Below are positions 1 through 7,666 of a DNA stretch of 11,125 nt, piece after piece; within the stretch, counting starts at the first letter, position 1, and each line of letters opens with the position of its first letter. Made by a program: the position numbers and the translations under genes. The notes under the pieces were generated by a model, which was given only the letters and a program-made list of their open reading frames with translations, had not been told where the DNA came from and ran no database searches. Source of the DNA: CAZJYI01 sp964550025 (GTDB taxonomy: Bacteria > Verrucomicrobiota > Kiritimatiellia > UBA8416 > CAYOBW01); the NCBI GenBank assembly GCA_964550025.1, contig CAZJYI010000258.1:1-11125 (forward strand). The letters are read 5' to 3'.

Positions 1-1
1 C

Positions 2-187
2 CCCAAGACATACGCAAAGAACGCCTTCGGGATCACTGGGGGAGAGAAGCCCATGAGAGTCCGGCTCCTGTTCGAGCCGAAGCTCGCGGTCTACATCACG
101 GAACGGCAGTGGCACTCGTCGCAAGAGTTTCGTATGCGGCGGATCGTTCATCGTCTGTTCGCAAGTGTCTATGATCATGTGCTTTAA
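2..187 (+). CDS. WYL-domain transcriptional regulator, 3' end (partial)
   Basis: Only the last 61 codons are in the window; the 5' part lies upstream. The visible protein reads AFGITGGEKPMRVRLLFEP, then a YITERQWHSSQ motif. This matches the C-terminal extension of WYL-domain regulators, where a V-x-L-x-F-x-P strand is followed by an RxWHPSQ motif. Family members are usually DNA-binding repressors or activators with an N-terminal winged helix that sense a ligand through the WYL fold. After the SQ motif the family normally continues for about 30 more residues, ending in a W-x-L-x-F-G segment. Here the frame gives an atypical 19-residue tail and stops at TAA. In the +1 frame after the T run at 128-130, the text GGSFIVCSQVS looks more like the expected strand, so a one-base insertion may have damaged the 3' end. 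Its link to the downstream sugar genes is unproven. Confidence 0.6.
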   Translation, partial: PKTYAKNAFGITGGEKPMRVRLLFEPKLAVYITERQWHSSQEFRMRRIVHRLFASVYDHVL

Positions 188-372
188 CCGCCCCCCCTCT
201 GGAGAAGGCGGGAGGAGTTAGTCTCCACCGAGCATCTCACGTGTTGTATTGCAGATTGAGTATTGTGGGGCTTACATTGTCCAAGAGTTCGCCCCTGTTC
301 TTGCGCGCCCCGACGGCTGTACGCCCGACATGAGCACTACGGAAATGCCGAGCGTCATTGATGCCTGCCACG

Positions 373-401
373 CCGTGCGCCAGAGTGGCAGCACGGGTTT
401 T
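373..401 (+). terminator. Terminator-like hairpin with a short T tract
   Basis: CCGTGCGCC (373-381) pairs with GGC plus GCACGG (387-396), with one bulged A at 390 and a five-base loop AGAGT. TTTT follows at 398-401. The stem is GC-rich but the T tract is short and interrupted. A competing stem, CTGCCAC (365-371) with GTGGCAG (385-391), overlaps it, so the two cannot form together. It could end transcription from the WYL gene or simply be a chance structure in GC-rich DNA. Confidence 0.3.
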
Positions 402-454
402 GGACTGAGAGCAGCAAGGGAAAGCGCGGCAGAAAGGAAGAGGACCGCTTCCTC

Positions 455-483
455 TTGACTATTATGCGCGCCGGTATTATGTT
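455..483 (+). promoter_or_regulatory. Possible sigma70-type promoter of the ATPase gene
   Basis: TTGACT (455-460) matches five of six bases of the -35 consensus. TATGTT (478-483), 17 bases further on, matches four of six at -10. The element lies about 30 bases before the start codon and its -10 box falls inside the tandem repeat. TATTAT at 475-480 is a better -10 by sequence, but its 14-base spacing is short. PVC-group promoters are not well defined, so this is tentative. Confidence 0.35.
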
Positions 484-505
484 GGCGGGCATAATGACAG
501 AAGGG
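461..505 (+). repeat. Three imperfect 15-bp tandem units with a nested inverted repeat
   Basis: The units are attatgcgcgccggt (461-475), attatgttggcgggc (476-490) and ataatgacagaaggg (491-505). Units 1 and 2 share ATTATG and a GC-rich tail; unit 3 keeps only the A/T-rich head and runs into the Shine-Dalgarno sequence. ATTATG (476-481) and CATAAT (490-495) also form a perfect 6-bp inverted repeat around eight bases. The placement over the putative -10 and start region fits an operator, for example for autoregulation by the downstream ATPase, which has a winged-helix-like segment. That role is inference. Confidence 0.45.
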
Positions 506-513
506 ATACAGTG

Positions 514-1920
514 ATGAAGTTCATTGACCGAAAAGAAGAGATGAGCCGCCTGGAGCGGATTGTGGAGGGAGACCAGGCGGCACTTGTTATCGTCTGGGGC
601 CGCAGGCGACTTGGCAAGAGCCGGCTTCTTACCGAATGGTGCCACGGGCGTGGTGGCGCGTACTGGGTTGCCGACGAGTCTGCTGCAGCCATTCAGCGAC
701 GATACCTGTCCGAGGAGATGGACGCAGTATTCCCCGGCTTCTCGTCGGTTGTCTACCCGGATTGGTCTGCGCTTCTGGCTCGGCTCTCTGCTGAGGCCAG
801 ACAGACGGGTTGGCATGGTCCCCTGGTACTGGATGAGTTCCCCTACCTCGCGGCTGCTGCGCCGGAATTGCCCAGCATCCTGCAACGCTGGGTTGATGGC
901 GAAAAACGGACAGGAGGGATCGTGTTGGTCCTGTCGGGTTCAAGTCAGCGCATGATGATGAGTCATGTCCTGAACGCTGATGCACCGCTCTATGGACGGG
1001 CGGATGAGATCTTGAAACTCGACCCATTGAGGCCGGGCCATATCCGCGATGCGGTTCCCGGTCTGACATCCCAGGCGACTCTCGATTTCTACACCGGGTG
1101 GGGCGGCGTTCCTCGCTACTGGGAGTTGGCGCAGCGGTTCCGGGGCGAATCTGCGACAGCCATCGACGAACTGGTGCTCTCGCCGCTTGGGGTTCTGCAC
1201 GATGAGATCGACCGGCTCCTGCGCCAGGAAATGCCGTCCGCCATTCCCTTGCGTCCTATCCTTGATGCCATAGGTCTCGGTGCGCACCGCTCTTCAGAGA
1301 TAGCCGGCCGCCTGCAGACGGCTGCAACATCGATCACGCGTAGCCTGCAACAGTTGCAGCGCCTCGGCTACGTCAGGCGAGAGGTGCCGTTCGGGGTCAA
1401 CGAGAAGCGCAGTAAGAAGGCGGTCTACAAACTTGCCGATCCCTTCCTGCGGCTATGGTTCCGTGTTGTCGCATCGCATCGGGGGCGGCTGCAGTCGGCG
1501 GCCAAGGCTGGCCGCCGGAAGCTGTTGAGCGTTGCGTGGCCACAGCTTCGGGCGGAGGCGTGGGAGGAGCTTTGCCGTGAATCTGTTCCCTTCCTGAGGC
1601 CCCTCAATCGCGACTGGTGCCGGGCCGGGCGTCTATGGGGCGATCGCGAATGGGATCTTGTATCGACCTCCCTGGAAGGGGATACGTTGCTGCTTGGGGA
1701 ATGCAAGAGCCTGCTTCGGCCAGCTCGTTCTTCGGACATCAGCAAGATCGTTGGACAACTGATGAGCAAAGGGATCCCTCCCCTGAAGAATGCTGGGGCT
1801 ATGCACACAGAGTACCTGGTTTTCGTTCCCGAAGTGAAGCGCCCCTTGCCTTCCCTGCCTCAGAGCATCCATATTGTCGAGGGCAAGCGAGTCTTCTCAT
1901 CCCTGGTTCAGGAGGGCTAA
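514..1920 (+). CDS. AAA-type ATPase with DUF234-like C-terminal domain
   Basis: This is a predicted cytoplasmic ATPase of the group with an N-terminal P-loop domain and a C-terminal restriction-nuclease-like (DUF234) domain. The Walker A motif GRRRLGKS is at residues 29-36, Walker B PLVLDEFPYL at 103-112, a sensor-like LVLSGSS at 138-144, and the family signature GGVPRYW at 197-203. A winged-helix-like segment spans about 245-300 (SEIAGRLQTA, then QRLGYVRRE). The C-terminal part has REWDLVS (378-384) and LLLGECK (392-398), the D-x(n)-ExK pattern of PD-(D/E)XK folds. The length of 468 aa is normal for the family. ATG 514 is preferred over GTG 511 because GAAGGGA (500-506) lies seven bases upstream of it. 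The biological role of this family is poorly known; some members may be mobile or regulatory. It sits only six bases before a glycosidase gene, to which it has no obvious functional tie. Confidence 0.85.
   Translation: MKFIDRKEEMSRLERIVEGDQAALVIVWGRRRLGKSRLLTEWCHGRGGAYWVADESAAAIQRRYLSEEMDAVFPGFSSVVYPDWSALLARLSAEARQTGWHGPLVLDEFPYLAAAAPELPSILQRWVDGEKRTGGIVLVLSGSSQRMMMSHVLNADAPLYGRADEILKLDPLRPGHIRDAVPGLTSQATLDFYTGWGGVPRYWELAQRFRGESATAIDELVLSPLGVLHDEIDRLLRQEMPSAIPLRPILDAIGLGAHRSSEIAGRLQTAATSITRSLQQLQRLGYVRREVPFGVNEKRSKKAVYKLADPFLRLWFRVVASHRGRLQSAAKAGRRKLLSVAWPQLRAEAWEELCRESVPFLRPLNRDWCRAGRLWGDREWDLVSTSLEGDTLLLGECKSLLRPARSSDISKIVGQLMSKGIPPLKNAGAMHTEYLVFVPEVKRPLPSLPQSIHIVEGKRVFSSLVQEG
1910..1916 (+). 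promoter_or_regulatory. Shine-Dalgarno of the GH5-like gene inside the ATPase 3' end
   Basis: AGGAGGG lies within the last codons of the ATPase gene, ten bases before the ATG at 1927. The ATPase stop codon falls between this site and the next start, an arrangement that suits co-transcription and translational coupling. Confidence 0.6.
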
Positions 1921-1926
1921 TCAAGC

Positions 1927-4194
1927 ATGACACTTTCTCCCCTGGTAAAGGCACTTGGTTGCGCGGCGGCCGCGTTGGTCGTCGCCGCGTGCGTGCCCAT
2001 GGATTCGGACACCCTGCCCGCGGCAGCGGCAGAGACCCGGGCCGGTTTGCCGCGCGTCGGCGTGAAGGACTGCGAGTTCATCGACACGGAGACGGAGAAG
2101 GTCTTCCATCCCATCGGCTTCAACTACATACGCCTGCAACAGCATCCTGAGGTGCCGACCGCGGATTGGCACTCCCCTTTCGGAGTGGGAGACTACTCGC
2201 ATGAAGAAGCTGGGAGGATGTTCAGATTGTCGCGGCAGTACGGTTTCAATGTTACGAGGGTCTTCCTGAGCCACTACAACTTCGCCCCCGTCGATGACGG
2301 CAAGAGCCTGAATCCCGGGGTGATGACCAATCTCATCGATTTCCTGGAGCTGGCGCGGAGACATGAAACGTATGTCATTCTCACAACCTGCTACAACCTG
2401 CCGTCAGCGTACTACGACTCCCTGGGCGAGGAGGACGACAGGTCGCAAGACTGGAACGGTCACTATTTCAATGACAGGATCATAAAGAGCAAAGTCGCCT
2501 ACGTCGGACAGCTTGTGCAGGAGATCAAGGACCGTGCACCCGAGCTGCTCTCGACCGTTCTCGCCTATGATCTCGATAACGAAGTCCAGTTCACGATGAA
2601 GTATGAGCCGTTCAAGAGCGGTGGCCGATTTGAGTTTCTTGGTGAGACGTATGATCTGGACCGGAGCGCGGAGATTCAGAGGCTGATGGATGTCTCCATA
2701 ACCCACTGGATCAATCTGTGCAGCGATGCCGTAAAGGCCGTGGACCCTGACGCGATGGTATCTGCCTCCGTTTTCGACTTCAAAGGCATCGGTCGCCTGT
2801 CGGGCCCCGGCCGCGCACGAGAACAGAGGAGCAAGCAGGCTCTGGCCGATGCGCGTATACCCGCCCGCCCCCTGGCGATTGCGAAATCGAAAGCCGACTA
2901 CGTGGACGTTCACACCTACATCTACATGGGGCCGACGGGGGCGGACCTTGATTATGAGGCGAGGCTGCTGTTGCACAGCGTTGAATACAACAGGCTGGTC
3001 GAAGCGTGTAGAGAGACCGGAAAACCCCTGCTGGCCGGCGAGTTCGGGGTGCTTCGCCGGGCAATCAAGACGCCGGAGCCGGCGGGCGAGAGGATCGTCG
3101 AGCAAGTGAACCTGCTTGCGGAACGTGGATTCGCGGGATACCTGCTCTGGACCTTTGACGGCCACTGGTCAAACGGCGACTGGGAGAAGGAGCACTGGTG
3201 GCCCGGAACGGCACAGGACAATACGATCCTGAAGACCGTGTCCGCAAATATCGCGGGCACCCCGTGGAGGCACCTCAGGGATGTCAAACCGATCCTCTCG
3301 TTTGACAACTTCAGTGACGCTCGATTTCAAGACCCTCCGGACAAAGAACTGACCAGTCTGACCATCAATGTCGGGGGACCTATGCCCATCGAAATGGACG
3401 GCAAGGTCATCTTCAGGGCTGAAGACTACAAGTACAGCATGTTTGAAGTTGATGTCGCCGCATCGGGAAAGGGAATGGGTAACTTCGGCAAGGGACTCTA
3501 TTCCACATGGCGCAGCGATGTGTCGCGCGTCAGGATCAGGGTCAGCCCCGTTTCGTTTGGTCCTGACAGCGTGATCGTTGGCGGGCATCATCATATGAAG
3601 GATGCGCCGGAGAAGGTGAAGCTCATCGGCGAATGGCATGGCGACTACTGGACGACGCCCGGCAAAGGCAAGAGGGCCGTGTGGCAGACCGACCGATTGG
3701 GTGACGGCGACTATGACGTCTATGTCTATGTCGGCGATGACCCGAACAGGGACCATGCAACCAGGGCGACGTGTAAGCTTGAGTACAGCGGCAAGCAGCA
3801 CTGGTTCTCGGTGAACCAGCGCACTATGGCAAACAAGTGGGTCCGTGTGGGTCGTTTCCCTTTGGACAAGAAGGCAACGATCACCATGTTCGCGGAACAA
3901 GAGACGGGCAATTACGTTGCCGACAGTGTCGCCTTCAAGCCGGCCGGCGAGGAGACGGAAGCGGATGAGGATTACCGTGTGAAGGTGTTCTTCCCCAACG
4001 AGGCGAACAAGAGCGCGTTCGGCATGACGATCAACGGTAAGGACCTTGGGGTGATCGAGGTATCCAAATTGGAGAAGGTCGATCAGCACACCGCGTTCAT
4101 CGAAGAGGCGGTCTCGACTTCAGGTGAGCTTGTCATCGAGTCCACCGGTGGAATCAGGCCAAGCGTAAGCAGCGTACAGGTTGAGAAGAGGTAG
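1927..4194 (+). CDS. GH5-like (clan GH-A) lipoprotein glycosidase with golvesin-like domain
   Basis: This is a predicted surface or periplasmic endo-acting glycosidase of 755 aa. An N-terminal lipoprotein signal ends in the lipobox V-A-A-C with Cys22. The catalytic TIM barrel spans about 45-450. It shows HPIGFNYIR, the strand VTRVFLSHYNF (Arg111), YDLDNEVQF with the presumed acid/base Glu219, DVHTYIYM (His329, Tyr331), LLAGEFG with the presumed nucleophile Glu372, and GYLLWTFDGHW (Trp408). A beta-rich segment of unknown kind follows (about 460-560). Residues 565-673 resemble the golvesin C-terminal/Xly carbohydrate-binding-like domain: DYWTTPGKGKRAVW, GDGDYDVYVYV, HWFSVNQ, then YVADSVAFKP. 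A final beta-rich tail of about 80 residues is unassigned. Substrate cannot be read from sequence; beta-mannan, beta-glucan or related glycans are possible. Next is the GH94-like gene after 12 bases. Confidence 0.8.
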   Translation: MTLSPLVKALGCAAAALVVAACVPMDSDTLPAAAAETRAGLPRVGVKDCEFIDTETEKVFHPIGFNYIRLQQHPEVPTADWHSPFGVGDYSHEEAGRMFRLSRQYGFNVTRVFLSHYNFAPVDDGKSLNPGVMTNLIDFLELARRHETYVILTTCYNLPSAYYDSLGEEDDRSQDWNGHYFNDRIIKSKVAYVGQLVQEIKDRAPELLSTVLAYDLDNEVQFTMKYEPFKSGGRFEFLGETYDLDRSAEIQRLMDVSITHWINLCSDAVKAVDPDAMVSASVFDFKGIGRLSGPGRAREQRSKQALADARIPARPLAIAKSKADYVDVHTYIYMGPTGADLDYEARLLLHSVEYNRLVEACRETGKPLLAGEFGVLRRAIKTPEPAGERIVEQVNLLAERGFAGYLLWTFDGHWSNGDWEKEHWWPGTAQDNTILKTVSANIAGTPWRHLRDVKPILSFDNFSDARFQDPPDKELTSLTINVGGPMPIEMDGKVIFRAEDYKYSMFEVDVAASGKGMGNFGKGLYSTWRSDVSRVRIRVSPVSFGPDSVIVGGHHHMKDAPEKVKLIGEWHGDYWTTPGKGKRAVWQTDRLGDGDYDVYVYVGDDPNRDHATRATCKLEYSGKQHWFSVNQRTMANKWVRVGRFPLDKKATITMFAEQETGNYVADSVAFKPAGEETEADEDYRVKVFFPNEANKSAFGMTINGKDLGVIEVSKLEKVDQHTAFIEEAVSTSGELVIESTGGIRPSVSSVQVEKR

Positions 4195-4206
4195 AAAGGA
4201 AGCAGA

Positions 4207-6531
4207 GTGGCTGAGAGTGCAACACTGACGGAGACAGTCCGGACCTCGTTCGAATACAGGGCGGATGGGAAAGAGTTGTGCATTGAGACGCCGGAACCGG
4301 ATCGCACGGTGCACAACATGCTCTATAACCCGAACTACCTGACGATGCTCGACCAGTGCAACGGCGGCATGGCCAAGCACATGTCGCCGGCGGGACGCAC
4401 CTGCCAGATCGTGCAGGGCGACCGTTTTGTCTATGTCCGGGACGCAGAGAGCGGCGAGTACTTCTCGATCGGCTTCGCGCCGGTCTTCAGGGCTTACGAG
4501 CGATACGAGTGCCGCGCCGGACTCAACTACCAGGTGGTGGAGAACGTCACCGACGGCATCGAAGCGGTCTGGCGCATTTACGTCCCGAGCGGCGACGACC
4601 CGGTTGAGGTCTGGGATGTGCGGCTTCGCAACACGGGCGACCGCCCGCGTAAGCTGCAGCTCTTCACCTATGTGCCGATGAACTGCGACGGAGAGGATCT
4701 CTACTGCGGCGAGCTGCACCGCATTGCCGAGTACCTGCCGGAGCAGCGGGCCGTCTTTGTCTGCATGGATGCGCCGCGCTATCTGGAGGGGGTGGACCTC
4801 CCCTGGCACAACGGCTTCCTTGCCGTCAACCGCGCGCCCGACGGATGGGACGCGAGCCTCGATGCGGTGATCGGCCCGCGGCGCACCACGCACAACCCGC
4901 AGGTGGTGGAACAAGGCGCCTGTACCGGCTCAAGGTGCGCCATGCTCAGCCCGGTCGGCACGCTGCAGGTCGATGTGGAACTGGCCGTCGGCGCGCAGGA
5001 CGAGGTGCGCTTCATGATCGGTGCCTGCAACACGGTGCCGATGATCGAGCAGCTTGCCGAAAAGTACCTCCGCGTCGGGTCGATGGATGCTGACGCCCAC
5101 TTCGATGTGCTGCTGAAGGCGGAGACCGAGCGCCCGGCACGTCTCCAGGTCAGCACGCCGGACGAGACGCTCAACAACATGATCAACGTCTGGTGCCCGA
5201 AGCAGATCGACTATGGCGTGGTCTGGACCCGTTGGGGTTTCAAGGGCTACCGCGACATCATCCAGCAGTGTCAGGGCGCGGTGGTTCAAGCGCCGGAAGC
5301 GGCATTGGAGCAGTTGCTGAAAGCCTGCGCGCACCAGTATGAATCCGGTTTCGGTCTGCGCGGATGGCATCCGGTCGATGAGTTGCGGTATGCCGACAGC
5401 TCGCAGTGGATGATTGGCGCATTCCATGAGTACCTCGCAGAAACCGGCGACTTCCGTGCCCTCGAGAGACGCGTTCCGTTTTTCGACAACGGTGAAGCCA
5501 CCGTCTACGAACACTTGCGCCGCTCGCTGTCGCGCCTGCGCGAAGACCGCGGGGCACACGACCTGAACTTGGTCTTCTACGGCGACTGGAACGACTCGCT
5601 GACCGGCGTTTGCCGCGAGGGGCGCGGCGAAAGCGTCTGGCTCTCCATGGCCTTCTGCCGCAGCTGCCTGATCCTGGCGGACATTGCGGCGCATATCGGC
5701 AAAACGGGTGACGCCGCCGAATACCGTCAGTGGCAGAAAGAGATGGCCGCGGCCATCAACGAGCATGCCTGGGACGGCGACTGGTATATCTGCGCGCTGG
5801 ATGACGATGCCAACCCGATCGGCTCGGCGCAGAACGACGAAGGGAAGATCTTCCTCAACATGCAGAGCTGGGCGCAGCTGGGGAGCATCGTTTCGGATGC
5901 GCGCTGGGAGCAGGCCTGGGACAGCGTGCGTGAAAGACTCGATTCCGGCTGGGGGCTGATGCTCAACTGGCCGGTCTACACAAAGTACGTGCACAACGTC
6001 GGCCGCCTGAGTTCCATTCGCCCGGGCGCAGCCGAAAACGCCAGTGTCTATACTCACGGAAACGCCTTCATGCTGTTGGCGCTGCTGGAGCGAGGCATGG
6101 CCGACGAGGCCTATGCGCTGTGGCAGTCCATTCAGCCCGGCAATCCGGATCGCCCCGTGCTCAACCAGCCGAATATCTTCTTCAACGGCTACTACGGTCC
6201 CGACAGCGAAATCCGGGCCGGCATGGGCGAACACGCCTGGACGACCGGTTCCGCGCCGTGGATGTACCAGTGTGTCACCGAGTACATGCTCGGCGTCCGC
6301 CGCATGCTCGACGGCCTCGTGATCAAGCCCTGCATGCCGTCGGCGTGGGACGAGGCGTCCGTGCACCGTGACTATCGCGGGACCACCTACGACATCCGCA
6401 TCGCCAACCCGGGCGGCAAAGCGGCTGCCCCGGTGCAGTCCATCACCGTCGACGGTGTACCGCACGATCCGACCCTGCCGCTGCCGGCTGATGGGAAGAA
6501 CCATTCGGTTGCCGTATTGTTGGAGGCATAG
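4207..6531 (+). CDS. GH94-like glycoside phosphorylase, divergent
   Basis: This is a predicted cytoplasmic inverting phosphorylase (774 aa, no signal peptide), which would split an oligosaccharide with phosphate to a sugar 1-phosphate. The N-terminal part has the family pattern NMLYNPNYL and NGG (from residue 37). The barrel has GYRDIIQQCQG (347-357), GDWNDSL with presumed general acid Asp460, and GESVWLSMAF. Later come ENASVYTH with His617 and TTGSAPWMY (679-687), at positions that bind phosphate in cellobiose phosphorylase, then LDGLVIKPCMPSAW. Two motifs deviate: QQ replaces the usual QD after GYRD, and YADSSQW (Asp397, Trp401) replaces the typical SDDHLW. It may thus be a separate GH94 branch with another substrate. 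The only usable start is GTG 4207: an in-frame stop lies just upstream, and AAGGA (4196-4200) provides a ribosome site. Cellobiose, chitobiose and laminaribiose phosphorylases are alternatives that sequence alone cannot separate. Confidence 0.8.
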   Translation: MAESATLTETVRTSFEYRADGKELCIETPEPDRTVHNMLYNPNYLTMLDQCNGGMAKHMSPAGRTCQIVQGDRFVYVRDAESGEYFSIGFAPVFRAYERYECRAGLNYQVVENVTDGIEAVWRIYVPSGDDPVEVWDVRLRNTGDRPRKLQLFTYVPMNCDGEDLYCGELHRIAEYLPEQRAVFVCMDAPRYLEGVDLPWHNGFLAVNRAPDGWDASLDAVIGPRRTTHNPQVVEQGACTGSRCAMLSPVGTLQVDVELAVGAQDEVRFMIGACNTVPMIEQLAEKYLRVGSMDADAHFDVLLKAETERPARLQVSTPDETLNNMINVWCPKQIDYGVVWTRWGFKGYRDIIQQCQGAVVQAPEAALEQLLKACAHQYESGFGLRGWHPVDELRYADSSQWMIGAFHEYLAETGDFRALERRVPFFDNGEATVYEHLRRSLSRLREDRGAHDLNLVFYGDWNDSLTGVCREGRGESVWLSMAFCRSCLILADIAAHIGKTGDAAEYRQWQKEMAAAINEHAWDGDWYICALDDDANPIGSAQNDEGKIFLNMQSWAQLGSIVSDARWEQAWDSVRERLDSGWGLMLNWPVYTKYVHNVGRLSSIRPGAAENASVYTHGNAFMLLALLERGMADEAYALWQSIQPGNPDRPVLNQPNIFFNGYYGPDSEIRAGMGEHAWTTGSAPWMYQCVTEYMLGVRRMLDGLVIKPCMPSAWDEASVHRDYRGTTYDIRIANPGGKAAAPVQSITVDGVPHDPTLPLPADGKNHSVAVLLEA

Positions 6532-6587
6532 CTGCAACATCAGATCACACGGGGTGACGGGGCCGTGAAACCCGACGGAGATGACGG

Positions 6588-7666
6588 ATGAATGACACAA
6601 AGAGGAGGCGGATGACAATGGTGCTGATGTGTTTTGCCTCCGCGACGGGACTCGCGCAGGATGCGACCGTTCCGTCAGACGCCGTGACCGACAAGACTCT
6701 GGTGGCGTGGGTCAGCCCGGCGACCCTGGTTCAAAGAGGCGCCGGCGTGGTCTCCAGGATGCAGGGAAAGCAGTTCGATGCGATTGTGCTGGGAGAGATT
6801 CAGCAAGGTCGTTGGATGGCGGGCAGCGATTTCTTTCGCCGGACCGAGCGGAATCAGGCGGCTTGGCCGGTCGAGACTGTCGGTCTGGAGCAGCGGGTCC
6901 AGATTGCCATCGTCTACTCGGGGAACCATATCACGCTCTACCGCGACGGGCAGCTCTATGCCGATTACGAAGCCGCCGGGCAACAGACGTTTCAACGGGG
7001 GGGCGACGTGCTGATCGGAGCGCGCTACCGGGCGGACGCGGGAACGGAAACGGGGTTCTTTACCCCGGTTCGGAGAGGGATGATGTGGGACACCTGGGCG
7101 TACTATCGGGATGGCAGGTACTACTTGTACTACCTGGGGGGACGCGGGGTCAATGGGATGGGCATGAGCTTGCCGTTTCAGAGGACGGCGTACATTGGAC
7201 CGAACATGGTGTCATTATCGAGCCGCGTTCCGGAACAAAGTGGATGGGGACCGGACACATCTGGCGGTCACCTGATTTCAAGAATGATGGTCAGTGGATA
7301 AGCAACTACTCCGAGTGGTTTGGCCCGAAGCAGGACATCATGTTTGCCACCTCCACCGATCTCGTCCGGTGGGAGAAGATCGATGAGGAGTATCGTTTCG
7401 TACAGGATACCCGGTGGTACAAGGCGCGTGGCCGCTGGGATTGTATCGACGTTCTTGAGCAGGAGGACGGGACGCTGTATGGGTACTTCACCGCCAGCCC
7501 GGACGTTGCAAAGGTCAAGTATCAGCATTGCGGCTTTGGCATGGCGGAGTTGTATGTGAACGACTACCTGATGAACCTCAAACGGGTGAAATGGAACGGC
7601 CGATTGGGCATCATCGGTCGCACACGCAGTTCACCGAAAGGCGTGGAAGTCTGGCGGAGCGAGTAG
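6588..7666 (+). pseudogene. LamG/GH32-like secreted glycosidase, frameshifted and short
   Basis: Two frames together encode one protein of about 359 aa. The first frame (6588-7301) gives a signal peptide (MNDTKRRR, then a hydrophobic core ending GLAQ) and a LamG/concanavalin-like domain (about 25-155; KTLVAWVSPATL, VQIAIVYSGNHITLYRDGQ). It then enters a GH32/GH43-type propeller with MMWDTWAYYRDGRYYLYYLGG, Asp168. The second frame, two bases on modulo three, continues GTRGQWDGHELAVSEDGVHW, then GTKWMGTGHIWRSPDF, FATSTDLVRW and ARGRWDCIDVL (Asp near 285). The switch fits loss of one G in the run at 7136-7141. The propeller holds only about 190 residues, so later blades are missing or scrambled after GFGMAEL. 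GGAG at 6577-6580 supports the ATG at 6588. A sequencing error or -1 ribosomal slippage at GGGGGGA are alternatives to a true pseudogene. Specificity is unknown. Confidence 0.65.
7136..7142 (+). other. G-run at the frameshift point of the GH32-like gene
   Basis: Six G residues followed by A mark the most economical point for joining the two reading frames. In the upstream frame the bases parse as G GGG GGA, which fits the X XXY YYZ pattern of -1 slippery sites. Seven G would restore one open frame and give LGGTRGQWDGHELAVS, a better family match than the unshifted reading. Confidence 0.5.

Larger units (their letters stand above)
188..510. other. Intergenic region between the WYL regulator and the ATPase
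   Basis: These 323 bases hold no convincing gene. The only + strand frame of any length (249-458, TTG start) has no ribosome binding site, no recognisable motif and an amino acid mix typical of chance reading. The first part has a weak CCGCC/GGCGG pairing (188-192 with 207-211) and no T tract. The middle holds a stronger hairpin (373-401). The last 60 bases hold a possible promoter and a 15-bp tandem repeat, described separately. Confidence 0.6.

Noticed and set aside
188..211. CCGCC/GGCGG pairing as terminator of the WYL gene
   Set aside because: The stem is only five base pairs with a 14-base loop, and no T tract follows.
249..458. Small + strand frame of 69 codons in the first intergenic region
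   Set aside because: It starts at TTG without a ribosome site, runs through the hairpin and has no protein-like pattern.
514..1920. ATPase as part of a defence system
   Set aside because: A P-loop domain plus a nuclease-fold tail invites this reading, but no partner defence gene is adjacent and the neighbours are glycan enzymes.
6532..6587. Internal promoter or terminator between the GH94-like and GH32-like genes
   Set aside because: The 56 bases show no -35/-10 pair and no stem followed by a T tract; only a ribosome site near the end is evident.
4930..6618. Long antisense open frame of 562 codons opposite the GH94-like gene
   Set aside because: It mirrors a gene with strong family motifs on the + strand. 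It shows no domain, no ribosome site and the composition expected of a GC-rich shadow frame.
6629..7666. Second frame of the GH32-like gene as a separate full-length gene
   Set aside because: Its first about 170 codons are arginine- and glycine-rich shadow text. Only the part after about 7142 is protein-like, and it continues the gene that starts at 6588.
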